Numbered from the stretch's first letter, positions 1-7,221 are shown. The stretch is DNA of 22,286 bases from Fibrobacterota bacterium (GCA_023412475.1 JAEYNR010000002.1:1-22286), one strand, 5' to 3'. The notes: generated by a model not told the origin, from the sequence alone. Translations and numbers: made by a program.

Positions 1-118
1 TTTTAATATTCTGAATGTTTATCTTACTTTTGCACTTGGATTATTTACTGTCAATCTTACCTTGTCCTCTTTTTCCAGTTCCGCGCGCGTCTTATTTCCG
101 CACAGCCAGATATGGAAA

Positions 119-277
119 ACAACGGGCTGCGGCACTGCCGAAGTTGCCACCTATCATAATTGCATAATTCTTGTTCAGTCAATCGAGTCCACGAAGATTG
201 ATTGACGGGAATTATGCCTACCCCTAGTCCGAGTGGCAATTTGGGGCGGTCTTCCGCCCGGCATGCGGCTGTTGTGC
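119..277 (-). repeat. attC-like cassette-boundary element
   Basis: On the minus strand this stretch opens with GCACAACA (277-270) and closes near CGTTGT (124-119). It contains GCGGCACTGCCGAAGTTGCC (129-148), which is nearly the same as GCGGCACAGCCGAAGTGCC at 1518-1536 in the next intergenic gap. A further 13-mer, CGCGCGCGTCTTA, at 82-94 is repeated exactly at 1609-1621. The element has internal inverted repeats and flanks a small ORF, as integron attC sites do, but the terminal 7-mer deviates from the RYYYAAC/GTTRRRY consensus at one position. The remainder of 1-293 has no credible gene. Confidence 0.4.
162..217. other. two-tier stem-loop
   Basis: GCATAATTC (162-170) pairs perfectly with GAATTATGC (209-217), and inside it GTCAATC (178-184) pairs with GATTGAC (200-206). 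Together they can form a bipartite hairpin with a 15-base terminal loop. No U-run follows on either strand, so it is not an ordinary terminator. It lies within the attC-like boundary element and may be part of its folded structure. Confidence 0.5.
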
Positions 278-293
278 ATTGTAAACCAGCCAG

Positions 294-428
294 CTACCTT
301 AATGTGATCTTTCCGCCGCCGCTCTTTATCTTATTCCTGTTCCTGCGCACCATGCCGCAGGACGCGGCTCCGATGCTGTTGTTGTAAAGAGAAGAAACCG
401 CAAATAATGGTAATAATGAACATTTCAT
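294..428 (-). CDS. possible small protein, 44 aa
   Basis: An ATG at 428 opens 44 codons (beginning MKCSLLPLFAV and ending GGGKITLR). A weak GAAAGG lies about 8 bases upstream. The product would have a short hydrophobic N-terminus and a basic, glycine-containing C-terminus. No family is recognised. The argument for it is its position: it sits between two GCACAACA elements (460-453 and 277-270), just like the larger neighbouring genes. It could equally be a chance ORF in a repeat. Confidence 0.25.
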   Translation of the reverse strand: MKCSLLPLFAVSSLYNNSIGAASCGMVRRNRNKIKSGGGKITLR

Positions 429-452
429 AAAACACACCTTTCTATTAACGCA

Positions 453-460
453 TGTTGTGC
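453..460 (-). repeat. GCACAACA boundary motif after membrane gene
   Basis: The 8-mer GCACAACA occurs on the minus strand 8 bases after the stop codon of the 468-1319 gene, followed by TGCGTTAA. The same 8-mer follows the ORF at 294-428 and the protease gene at 1654-2355, so it marks all three gene ends in this leftward block. Confidence 0.4.
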
Positions 461-467
461 ACAGGTT

Positions 468-1319
468 TTAATATTTTCTCATAGTTAACATATATCCAAG
501 TATCAATCCAAATATTCCATTTGACAAGAATACTTCTACAAAATGTGTTAAACGCACTTCCGCAGGCATATATGGGTTTGGGAAAAGCAATAATATTGTA
601 GGTAATACCGCTAATAATAAAGATATTGAAATGATTTTTTCAATTCTTTTGCCTTTCAGCCAAATTACGATAGGAATACAAATTGTAATCCACAAAAAGC
701 CACGAAATATCTGAATAATTCTTAATTCAAGAAAGTCCATATCTCCAAAGCTATTTGCATAGAAATTTCTTAACTCTTCAGAACGCCATGCAATTATTAG
801 CCCAAAAACGACATACAACAGCATATACACTATTGACAAAACAGGGATTTTCCACATCCAACCTTTTGTTAAACTTTTATAATCAGGTTTGCCGAGTTCT
901 TGTTGTGTTGGTTTAAAAATCAAATATGCTATCAGGGAAACTACTAAAAATAAAATCAAACTGCCGATAAATAATTTTAGAAGTTCATTTTTATCAAACA
1001 TAGGGAAAGCTTCAATAAATATCCATGTCTCAATTTGTGTCATGAAAATTTGAATACCATAAACAATTAATGCAGTTGTAATTATTAACTTAAACCCTTT
1101 CAATTTTAAACGGCTAATCAAATATACAAGGGCGATTGAATTAATAATAATCTGCGTAATTAATGTCAAAATTGTAATTGAATTTACTTCTACCTCAATA
1201 TTTGAAGGAAATATCAAATCAACTATTGTCATAATAATGAAGTAGATAACTAAAAATCCTAAAAATTTAGTAAAAAAGAAGATTTTTTCTTTCATAGTTC
1301 CTGTTTTAAAATTATACAT
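468..1319 (-). CDS. polytopic membrane protein of unknown function
   Basis: A 283-residue, very hydrophobic protein with about seven or eight predicted membrane segments, roughly at residues 12-32, 45-68, 78-95, 113-135, 153-175, 203-222, 230-247 and 262-278. A conserved-looking stretch near residues 245-260 contains NPYMPAEVRLTHF, which I associate with an unnamed bacterial membrane family but cannot tie to a function. The ATG at 1319 has AGAAGGA 8 bases upstream, and a second ATG at 1295 (MKEK) follows AGGA at close spacing, so either may be used. A 25-codon ORF overlaps the start by 8 bases. The gene is much more AT-rich than the trp and cstA genes, and GCACAACA follows its stop. Both fit a horizontally acquired cassette. 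Confidence 0.8.
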   Translation of the reverse strand: MYNFKTGTMKEKIFFFTKFLGFLVIYFIIMTIVDLIFPSNIEVEVNSITILTLITQIIINSIALVYLISRLKLKGFKLIITTALIVYGIQIFMTQIETWIFIEAFPMFDKNELLKLFIGSLILFLVVSLIAYLIFKPTQQELGKPDYKSLTKGWMWKIPVLSIVYMLLYVVFGLIIAWRSEELRNFYANSFGDMDFLELRIIQIFRGFLWITICIPIVIWLKGKRIEKIISISLLLAVLPTILLLFPNPYMPAEVRLTHFVEVFLSNGIFGLILGYMLTMRKY

Positions 1320-1389
1320 GTGTTTGTTCCTTCTCTAAACTTGTGTACAACAATAGGTTAAATGCACTTTTATAATCCGGAATACTCAT
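1312..1389 (-). CDS. 25-codon upstream ORF, possible leader peptide
   Basis: An ATG at 1389 sits 7 bases after a strong AGGAG (AAAGGAGAATGTGA). It opens 25 codons (MSIPDYKSAFN...KEQTHV). Its TAA lies inside the first codons of the membrane-protein gene, an 8-base overlap that would allow translational coupling. Its ribosome-binding site is better than that of the downstream gene. It has no run of one amino acid typical of attenuators. It may be a coupling leader or a real small protein. Confidence 0.35.
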   Translation of the reverse strand: MSIPDYKSAFNLLLYTSLEKEQTHV

Positions 1390-1410
1390 TCACATTCTCC
1401 TTTGTCTTTT

Positions 1411-1427
1411 ACCCGCACGATGCGGGT
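1411..1427. other. short GC hairpin
   Basis: ACCCGCA and TGCGGGT form a perfect 7-bp stem around a 3-base loop. The T-content after it on the plus strand is modest (TTCTTATCT) and there is none on the minus strand, so a terminator role is doubtful. It lies 22 bases upstream of the leader ORF start and could affect its transcription. Confidence 0.35.
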
Positions 1428-1505
1428 TCTTATCTGGTGCGCATCCTGACTCTAATTTCTTTCTGCGGCGGCTTTATATAAAATAATTCTGAGCTGGTTT
1501 ATTTT

Positions 1506-1546
1506 GCACAACGTTCCGCGGCACAGCCGAAGTGCCTGTGTTGTGC
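1506..1546 (-). repeat. attC-like cassette-boundary element
   Basis: GCACAAC (plus strand, 1506-1512) and GTTGTGC (1540-1546) form 7-base inverted ends around an imperfect inner hairpin, GGCAC/GTGCC. The inner GCGGCACAGCCGAAGTGCC (1518-1536) recurs with one substitution and one insertion at 129-148. The GC-rich flank to 1621 adds a second self-complementary stretch (GCCTGCGGCAGGC, 1545-1557) and CGCGCGCGTCTTA (1609-1621), shared exactly with 82-94. It lies just after the protease gene on the minus strand, where a cassette recombination site would be expected. Confidence 0.45.
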
Positions 1547-1653
1547 CTGCGGCAGGCATTTTGGCTTGCCGCTGTTGGCTGCCTGTGCTTGGGGCACTTT
1601 TCTGTCTTCGCGCGCGTCTTAATTCTCATTTTTTACTGGTGTTTTCGTTTTTA

Positions 1654-2355
1654 TCAACTTTTGATCGAGATGACTATGCTCGAAATTATCAATACATCTT
1701 GAACAAAATGAATCAGAACAGCCCAAAATATTCCTTGTGTTTCGATTAGAGATTTACACAGTATAAATCCCATTAATCCGGCAAGACCTATTCCGATAAA
1801 TCCGCCAGGTGTACCTCCATAATGAACTACTCCAAAAGCAATAGCAGAGATAATAATAATTCCCGATACTGGAACTATTGACTGTAAAGAAGTTACAAGT
1901 CCAAATCTAAAAATCATCTCTTCCGAAAAAGCATTTAAAATCGAGAATAGGATAATCCAATGAAAGTTCACCAATAGTAAGTTCCACGAAATCGGCATCT
2001 TTTTAAATTGAAAAAATAAAAAAGTTGCGGTAACCAATGAAATCACGATTAACATATTTATTCCAAGGCCAGTCCATTTTTCATCATTTTTAATTCCGAG
2101 CCAATTTACTGCACTTGCTGGTGCTGATAAATTTCCGATTCGAAATAGTGATAGAAACTGATTTCTTGATACTAAGAATATTACCCCAAGCGATATCAAT
2201 ACTGATCCCAGAAGTATCAGTTGGTATTTCAATTGGAAAGAAAGGTATGTATTTCCTAAGATCTGATTTCCAGAATGACCAAATTTTGCAAATTGCGGAA
2301 TCATAAATACGGTAATGATAAGCGGTATCAACCCAATAAAACCTTGCATTTTCAA
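1654..2355 (-). CDS. CPBP-family intramembrane metalloprotease
   Basis: A 233-residue membrane protein with the three CPBP/CAAX-protease (Abi) motifs: EExxxR at E145-E146-R150, FxxxH at F174-H178, and HxxxD at H216-D220. The glutamates and histidines are the expected active-site residues within the membrane. About six hydrophobic segments are visible. In bacteria the family is linked to bacteriocin self-immunity, peptide processing and signalling, and the substrate here cannot be told. The best start is TTG at 2355, 6-7 bases after AAGGAG. An ATG at 2349 would be about 12 bases away. The gene is AT-rich compared with the trp genes, and an attC-like repeat lies after its stop, suggesting a mobile cassette. 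Confidence 0.88.
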   Translation of the reverse strand: MKMQGFIGLIPLIITVFMIPQFAKFGHSGNQILGNTYLSFQLKYQLILLGSVLISLGVIFLVSRNQFLSLFRIGNLSAPASAVNWLGIKNDEKWTGLGINMLIVISLVTATFLFFQFKKMPISWNLLLVNFHWIILFSILNAFSEEMIFRFGLVTSLQSIVPVSGIIIISAIAFGVVHYGGTPGGFIGIGLAGLMGFILCKSLIETQGIFWAVLIHFVQDVLIISSIVISIKS

Positions 2356-2440
2356 ATTCTTTCTCCTTCTTCTATTGTTTTTGACTTATTCTTCGCGCGG
2401 TTCTTCTGTCTTGTGCTCCAAGCATTGCAGACAACTTCTT

Positions 2441-2466
2441 CCGGGACGCACAAAAGTGCGTCCCGG
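2441..2466. repeat. 11-bp perfect palindrome, REP-like
   Basis: CCGGGACGCAC, a loop of AAAA, then GTGCGTCCCGG form a perfect 11-bp GC-rich stem. No T-run follows on either strand. A compact palindrome of this kind resembles REP elements, which in other genomes are mobilised by Y1-type transposases, but no such transposase is in the window. It lies about 85 bases ahead of the protease gene, between it and the recombinase fragment. Confidence 0.5.
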
Positions 2467-2716
2467 GGACATATCTTTGCTTCAATGTCAGATAAAACTA
2501 AAATATCAAAATAATAAACCTTCACACCGTTATTTCAATTTTTTGGCAAAAAAAGTGCTCAGAAGTGAAACTATTGGTTTTGGGTGGACTTTGGAGCCAT
2601 TCTTATCAGAAAGAATCACTCTGCTGCAATCTGACAAAAATGTATTGCTGGTACAAAGAAGATAAAAACTTTTTATCACACAGGATTTAAGATCATCTTA
2701 GTAAAAATCGTCTACT

Positions 2717-3178
2717 TTATTTTAGAAGCCCTGCGACAGGACTCCTGATTGCAATAATCCTGTGTGCCGAAACATGGGTGTAAATCTCGGTAGTTTTTGA
2801 TGAGACATGCCCTAAAAGCTCCTGAATATAACGAAGATCAACACCTTGCTCCAGTAGATGTGTGGCAAAGCTGTGGCGAAGTGAATGAATCCCGCCTTGA
2901 GTATCTATCCCCTGTTTTTCACAAGCATTTGTGTAAATCTTTTCAATAGTGCGCTTTGTTATGTGCTTTCCAGGGATATATCCCTCAAATAAAAACTGTT
3001 TTCCACTATCGCTTTTTAGCCAGATATCAATAAGTGGTGCCAATGTGTCATCAAGCATTACTATCCGGTCCTTTTTTCCTTTCCCTTTTCTTATCCAGAT
3101 AACTTTTCGTTCCAGATCAATATCCCGAGGTCTTAGTAAGCAAACCTCCCCAAGTCTGGCGACCTCTGTAACACGTTT
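2717..3178 (-). pseudogene. truncated tyrosine recombinase (catalytic domain)
   Basis: An open frame of 153 residues reads through the C-terminal catalytic domain of a phage-integrase/Xer-type recombinase. Visible are ARLGE (catalytic Arg I), RPRDIDLERK and RKGKGKKDR (beta-hairpin lysine), HSLRHSFATHLL (HxxR), LLGHVSSKTTEIYTHV (second His and nucleophile Tyr) and the tail RSPVAGLLK. An in-frame TAA at 3181-3179 lies directly upstream, and neither of the other frames continues the protein, so the N-terminal DNA-binding domain is missing. An intact enzyme is about 300-400 residues. The first ATG in frame (3058) would give only 113 residues and lose Arg I. It lacks the extra helix insert of true integron integrases. 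It points the same way as the cassettes to its left. Confidence 0.75.
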
Positions 3179-3290
3179 TTAAGGCTTTTAGCACCCGAAT
3201 CACCCTTTGGAAGAGATCCCGGAGCAGGAGGTGCAGAGCGTTGGCTGCCATTATCCCACCATTGGGGAGCGGTCATCGTGAGCGCGGAGC

Positions 3291-3378
3291 CTCTGTCTCA
3301 TTTACTTCGAAATTCATTATTCAATATTCGATATTCGATATTTCCTCTTTTTTCCTGCTGTCAGGTCCGTGGGCTACT
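3291..3378 (+). repeat. 88-bp direct repeat, copy A
   Basis: Starts CTCTGTCTCATTTACTTCG and ends GCTGTCAGGTCCGTGGGCTACT. Copy B at 3705-3791 matches it with only a few substitutions and one single-base deletion. The centre is AT-rich with overlapping TATTCGATATTCGATATT units. Confidence 0.85.
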
Positions 3379-3501
3379 ATTTCGTTCTGTTTGGAAGTGC
3401 TCATCGTGAGTGCGGAGTGGAAGCGGAAAGATTTGACGGTAGAGGGCGCCAAGACACGATTTGAACACTTACTTACTAATAAACCGGAAATAGCATAGAG
3501 G

Positions 3502-3599
3502 AAAATTCCAAATCACAATTATTAAATCCTAAACAAATTCCAAATCACAAATTCTAAACTCTAAACAAATTCCAAAATTTTAAATTCTAATTTCTAAAC
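3502..3599 (+). repeat. three imperfect tandem ~32-bp AT-rich repeats
   Basis: Units at 3502-3534, 3535-3566 and 3567-3599 each begin AAATTCCAAA or AAATTCCAAATCACAA and end CTAAAC. They are adjacent with no unique spacer, so this is not a CRISPR. The third unit runs into ATAAGAGTGTTTCAACGTAG (3604-3623), and the whole module reappears in opposite orientation at 7033-7126. Confidence 0.75.
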
Positions 3600-3704
3600 A
3601 GGGATAAGAGTGTTTCAACGTAGCTAAAGGTTTTTAATTTGACCCTTCATTTTAAAAATCTCTTTCTTAATTGGAGCATCTATCTATACAATACATACGA
3701 GCGT

Positions 3705-3791
3705 CTCTGTCTCATTTACTTCGAAATTCATTATTCGTTATTCGATATTCGATATTTCCTCTTTTTTCTGCTGTCAGGTCTGTGAGCTACT
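3705..3791 (+). repeat. 88-bp direct repeat, copy B
   Basis: Second copy of the 3291-3378 repeat, offset by 414 bases and 87 bp long because one C is missing before GCTGTCAGGTC. Differences such as TTCAATATT/TTCGTTATT and CCGTGGG/CTGTGAG show that the copies have diverged slightly. Confidence 0.85.
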
Positions 3792-4268
3792 TGACTGTTA
3801 ATAAGATGGGCCTATCCATGTTCATTGTGAAAATATCCGATGGAAATGAAACCCGGACTGAGATGTTCATACCGCAGAGATTAGTGCACTGAACCGGCAA
3901 AACCGGAAAACTTTCATTAAGTGTGTCACGGTTTGTTCGTGTCAGATGCCAGGATTGCCATATTAAGTGAATTCGTATGGAAGTTTGTCACGAAAACGGC
4001 TTTTCAGCTCAGGAAGCGGAGTCGCGTCAAGAAATTGTCAAGTTCAGGTTAAAGGATGTTTTTAAAAATTCGATTCAATAGCCACTCGGAGTTAATTGTC
4101 TTAACCGGATAATTGTTGTCCGTTTTTCAGACTGCTTAATACCGCCATTCTCAAAAATGGACCTGTTTTCTCCGAAAAATTCATTATAATAGTTGTATCA
4201 GCCAAGCACTACTCACAGAGATCCAATTACCTGTCAGCTTACATTAAAGAAATAAAAACTAGTTGTTC

Positions 4269-4314
4269 ACAGTTTTTTAAGATCGCAAAATTGCCCTGCC
4301 CTGTAAAAAACTGT
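4269..4314. promoter_or_regulatory. stem-loop in cstA upstream region
   Basis: ACAGTTTTTTA (4269-4279) and TAAAAAACTGT (4304-4314) are perfect 11-base inverted repeats around 24 bases, extended by GTT/AAC (4265-4267, 4315-4317) past a single unpaired C. The right arm ends 133 bases ahead of the cstA start. No U-run follows, so an operator or mRNA structure is more likely than a terminator. Confidence 0.4.
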
Positions 4315-4447
4315 AACAGACCGGATGTTTGCCTCAACTGCCCTGATTTATTTTTTTAACTCTGAAAGATAATCAGGCCGCAACAACCCTCTGCTGTGAC
4401 CATTTATTATGGTGTTTTCTGTTTAAAAATAAACCGGAGGTTTTTTC

Positions 4448-6232
4448 ATGAATGTCTTATGGATTTTGGTCATCAGTTCCGTATTACTGTTTCTGGGATA
4501 TCGGATCTATTCCCGTTACATATCCAGAATCCTTGGAGAAGATCCCAAAAGAGTAACTCCTTCAGTACAGTACAATGATGGACAGGATTATGTGCCAACA
4601 AATAACGGAGTCGTTTTTGCCCACCATTTTGCTTCAATTGCAGGAGCGGGACCGATTCTGGGACCAACTCTGGCAATAATGTACGGGGTGGCTCCGGTAT
4701 GGGCCTGGATTATTATCGGGGGAATATTTTTTGGCGCAGTACATGATTATACATCGCTTTTTGTTTCGATAAGAGAAAAAGGAAGATCAATTGCCGAGAT
4801 TGCCCGAAAATCTCTGGGAGACAGCGGGTTTGCCCTGATGATTGCTTTTACGATTCTGATGGTAGTGCTGGTGACCTCCTCATTTCTTGTAGCATCGGCC
4901 ACATCCCTTACCTCGCTTGTTCCCCTTGAGCAGCTTCGTCTTCCTTCGAACCAGAAAATCCTTCATACAGTTGCAAAGGGTGGAGTAATTAATGGACAGA
5001 TCGGTGGGATCGCTTCTACTTCTGTGATTTTTATCACCCTGTTTGCTCCACTGATAGGTTTTCTCTGTTACAAGAAAAACATCTCCATGAAAATTATTTA
5101 TCCTTTAGCCATAGCTATATGTTTTTTATCAATTTTGACGGGTTTAAAAATACCGGTAAGCCTCGATGTAAAGGTATGGATGATTGTGCTGGGGATCTAT
5201 ACTCTTTTTGCCTCCGGCATTCCAGTATGGCTGATACTTCAGCCAAGAGATTTTATCAACGTGTTTATTCTCTATGGAGGGATACTGTTTTTAATCGTCG
5301 GATCGATTGGAGCCGGTTTATCGGGTGTTCAGGTAACTGCACCTGTAATGAATATCGCTGATGGTACTGTAAAGTTAGGTTTGATATGGCCTTTCTTATT
5401 TATAACCGTGGCCTGCGGGGCAATTTCGGGTTTCCATGCTCTGGTGGCAGGAGGTACAGTATCCAAACAGGTGAAAAATGAAAAGTCAGCCCGTTCGATA
5501 GGCTTTGGTGGCATGCTTCTGGAATCGCTTCTGGCGGTGGGAGTGATTATCGCTATCAGCTCAGGTATTCCATTCAGCGATTACACCAACATAGTTTTCC
5601 CGGCTCAGGGTAATTCCAATCCGATACTTGCTTTCAGCCTGGCATTCAGCGGTCTTCTTTACAAGGGACTTCACATACCGATGGTTTACGGAACAGTGTT
5701 TGGTATTCTGTTGGTAGAGGGTTTCGTTGCAACAACACTGGATACTGCTGTAAGAATCAACCGTTATCTTTTTGAGGAACTCTGGTCAATCATTTTCAAG
5801 AATCCTCCAAAATGGATTAAATCCTATCTTTTCAATTCACTATTATCTGTCGTCCTTATGCTTATCTTTGCTTTTACTAATGCCTTTACAGTTATATGGC
5901 CTGTATTTGGTACTGCCAATCAGCTTCTGGCGGCTCTGACACTGGTTACTCTCGCTGTGTGGCTTGCAACCAATCGCAAGAAAAACGGCTTTATCCTGAT
6001 TCCGGCATTCTTTATGATTGTAACCACACTTTTCTCTCTGGGTTTTCTGCTTAAGAAATATTTCATCGACAGTAACTGGTTACTGCTGACAGTAGATATT
6101 CTTATGATTGCTCTGACAGTGGCACTGATAGTGGTGGCAGTTAAATCCAGAAAAAAGATTACCCCATCAAAGAACGATAAAAACGATGAGACAAAGCCGC
6201 AGATACCTGAGTATCAGAAAGCCGGCGCCTGA
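4448..6232 (+). CDS. cstA: carbon starvation protein A, pyruvate/peptide transporter
   Basis: A 594-residue inner-membrane protein of the CstA family, with many hydrophobic segments over its full length. Diagnostic stretches include FAHHFASIAGAGPILGP (57-73), the following WAWIIIGGIFFGAVHDY, a central SGFHALVAGGTVSKQ, LVEGFVATTLDTAVRINRY, and WPVFGTANQLLAALTLV. Family members import pyruvate or peptides, often on carbon limitation. At 594 residues it is shorter than E. coli CstA (about 700) but matches shorter homologues. ATG at 4448 is preceded by CCGGAGG at good spacing. The hydrophilic C-terminal tail is rich in Lys/Asp. No small YbdD-type partner is seen. The next gene starts 80 bases downstream and may be co-transcribed. 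Confidence 0.95.
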   Translation: MNVLWILVISSVLLFLGYRIYSRYISRILGEDPKRVTPSVQYNDGQDYVPTNNGVVFAHHFASIAGAGPILGPTLAIMYGVAPVWAWIIIGGIFFGAVHDYTSLFVSIREKGRSIAEIARKSLGDSGFALMIAFTILMVVLVTSSFLVASATSLTSLVPLEQLRLPSNQKILHTVAKGGVINGQIGGIASTSVIFITLFAPLIGFLCYKKNISMKIIYPLAIAICFLSILTGLKIPVSLDVKVWMIVLGIYTLFASGIPVWLILQPRDFINVFILYGGILFLIVGSIGAGLSGVQVTAPVMNIADGTVKLGLIWPFLFITVACGAISGFHALVAGGTVSKQVKNEKSARSIGFGGMLLESLLAVGVIIAISSGIPFSDYTNIVFPAQGNSNPILAFSLAFSGLLYKGLHIPMVYGTVFGILLVEGFVATTLDTAVRINRYLFEELWSIIFKNPPKWIKSYLFNSLLSVVLMLIFAFTNAFTVIWPVFGTANQLLAALTLVTLAVWLATNRKKNGFILIPAFFMIVTTLFSLGFLLKKYFIDSNWLLLTVDILMIALTVALIVVAVKSRKKITPSKNDKNDETKPQIPEYQKAGA

Positions 6233-6311
6233 AACCTTTAAGGCAGAGAGCTTTTACGGTGACTTTGTTTACGCTGCAAAGCATTTAACATCTGACAGGA
6301 ATGGGATTAAT

Positions 6312-6833
6312 ATGAAAAAGATTAAAGAAATCGAAAAGCCCATTATCTTTGAAGAAAATCAGAGAATTAATCAGTTCTGGTTATGGCTTCTTATGGTTTC
6401 ACTGGCAGGGTTTTCTTTTTATGCCTTTATTTCTCAGATAGTTCTGGGAAAAAAGGTTGGTAATTCACCGATGTCCGATCCGATGCTGATTCTATCAGTG
6501 CTATTATCCGGGGTGTTACTTCCGATATTTTTCTTTGTGACAGAACTTAGAACCAGGGTTACTGAAGATGGTCTTTATGTCAAGTATTTTCCGATTCACC
6601 GGAAATGGCTGTTTTTTTCTACTGTTGAGATCGAGAGCTTTAAGAAGACCAGGTATCGGCCGATTCTTGAATATGGCGGATGGGGTATCAGAATTAGATT
6701 TAATAAGAAGGCATACAGTATCAGTGGAAATATGGGAATGAAGTTGACCTTACCTAATGGTAAAAGCTTGTTGGTTGGAACTCAAAAGCCTGATGAATTT
6801 GAATCTGCCATACAGAAGATTAAGAAAACCTGA
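6312..6833 (+). CDS. DUF6141-like membrane protein
   Basis: A 173-residue protein with two adjacent transmembrane segments (about 19-43 and 58-78) followed by a soluble, beta-rich C-terminal half. The stretch YRPILEYGGWGIRIRF (about 113-128), then SGNMGMKLTLPNGKSLLVGTQ, matches what I recall of the DUF6141 family, a PH-like module of unknown function. The frame stays open upstream to 6186, but that would overlap cstA by 47 bases with unlikely N-terminal sequence. The ATG at 6312 gives the MKKIKEIEKPIIFEE start usual in the family and has AGGA about 10 bases upstream. It probably shares a transcript with cstA. Confidence 0.8.
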   Translation: MKKIKEIEKPIIFEENQRINQFWLWLLMVSLAGFSFYAFISQIVLGKKVGNSPMSDPMLILSVLLSGVLLPIFFFVTELRTRVTEDGLYVKYFPIHRKWLFFSTVEIESFKKTRYRPILEYGGWGIRIRFNKKAYSISGNMGMKLTLPNGKSLLVGTQKPDEFESAIQKIKKT

Positions 6834-6888
6834 CTCTTGTAATTGTACCCGATAAAAATCATTTTCCAGAGTATCTGTACCTGAGATT

Positions 6889-6919
6889 AACTCGTTTTCA
6901 AATTTCCAGGAAACGAGTT
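6889..6919 (+). terminator. possible terminator after the cstA pair
   Basis: AACTCGTTT (6889-6897) and AAACGAGTT (6911-6919) form a perfect 9-bp stem with a 13-base loop. It is 55 bases after the stop of the membrane protein. The sequence that follows is only mildly T-rich, so termination could be weak or factor-assisted. Confidence 0.4.
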
Positions 6920-7032
6920 TATCCCTTAATTCCTTTTAACCTCAATCCGCAATAATCTCTTTACCACCTCATCATCCTGAACATAAGTCCGTAAAACAGT
7001 AAGTCGTAAATAGGTTCGGATTTTAACTTCAA

Positions 7033-7126
7033 CTACCTTGAAACACTCTTGTTCCTATTTAGAATTTCGGATTTTGCATTTATGGAATTTGTTCAGGATT
7101 TAAGAATTAAAGATTTTGGAATTCTT
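7033..7126 (-). repeat. inverted copy of the 3535-3623 repeat module
   Basis: Read on the minus strand this contains GAATTCCAAAATCTTTAATTC and related AT-rich units, then CAAGAGTGTTTCAAGGTAG (7051-7033). The last matches 3605-3623 at 17 of 19 positions, and the preceding units match 3567-3599. A non-coding module of about 90 bp is therefore present twice, in opposite orientations, 3.4 kb apart. The rest of 6834-7321 shows no gene. Confidence 0.55.
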
Positions 7127-7221
7127 TTGATTAAATATTATCAGGCTGTCAGCTCATAGTTTTTTCGAATCAAGTTATTGAGATTATTTGGGTTTGAGCT
7201 TGAGTTACGAACATCAGTCTG

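Larger units (their letters stand above)
3179..4447. other. 1.27-kb intergenic region with repeats, no gene seen
   Basis: No frame here shows coding character. It contains a 17-base repeat (3273-3289 and 3401-3417), an 88-bp direct repeat (3291 and 3705), an AT-rich tandem array (3502-3599), a TATAAT-like box at 4185-4190 with no clear -35, and a stem-loop at 4269-4314. Short frames across the direct repeats translate the same low-complexity DNA and are not credible proteins. Confidence 0.6.

Noticed and set aside
2661..2677. Palindrome GATAAAAACTTTTTATC
   Set aside because: The AT-only stem has a one-base loop and no associated element; in AT-rich sequence this can occur by chance.
3241..3498. 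85-codon frame across the first 88-bp repeat
   Set aside because: It translates low-complexity repeat DNA. A similar peptide arises at 3671-3892 from the second copy, and neither has a convincing start.
3502..3599. Possible CRISPR array
   Set aside because: The AT-rich units are contiguous and imperfect, with no unique spacers and no cas genes nearby.
6186..6311. N-terminal extension of the DUF6141-like protein
   Set aside because: It overlaps the end of cstA in another frame and is unlike the family N-terminus. The ATG at 6312 fits better.
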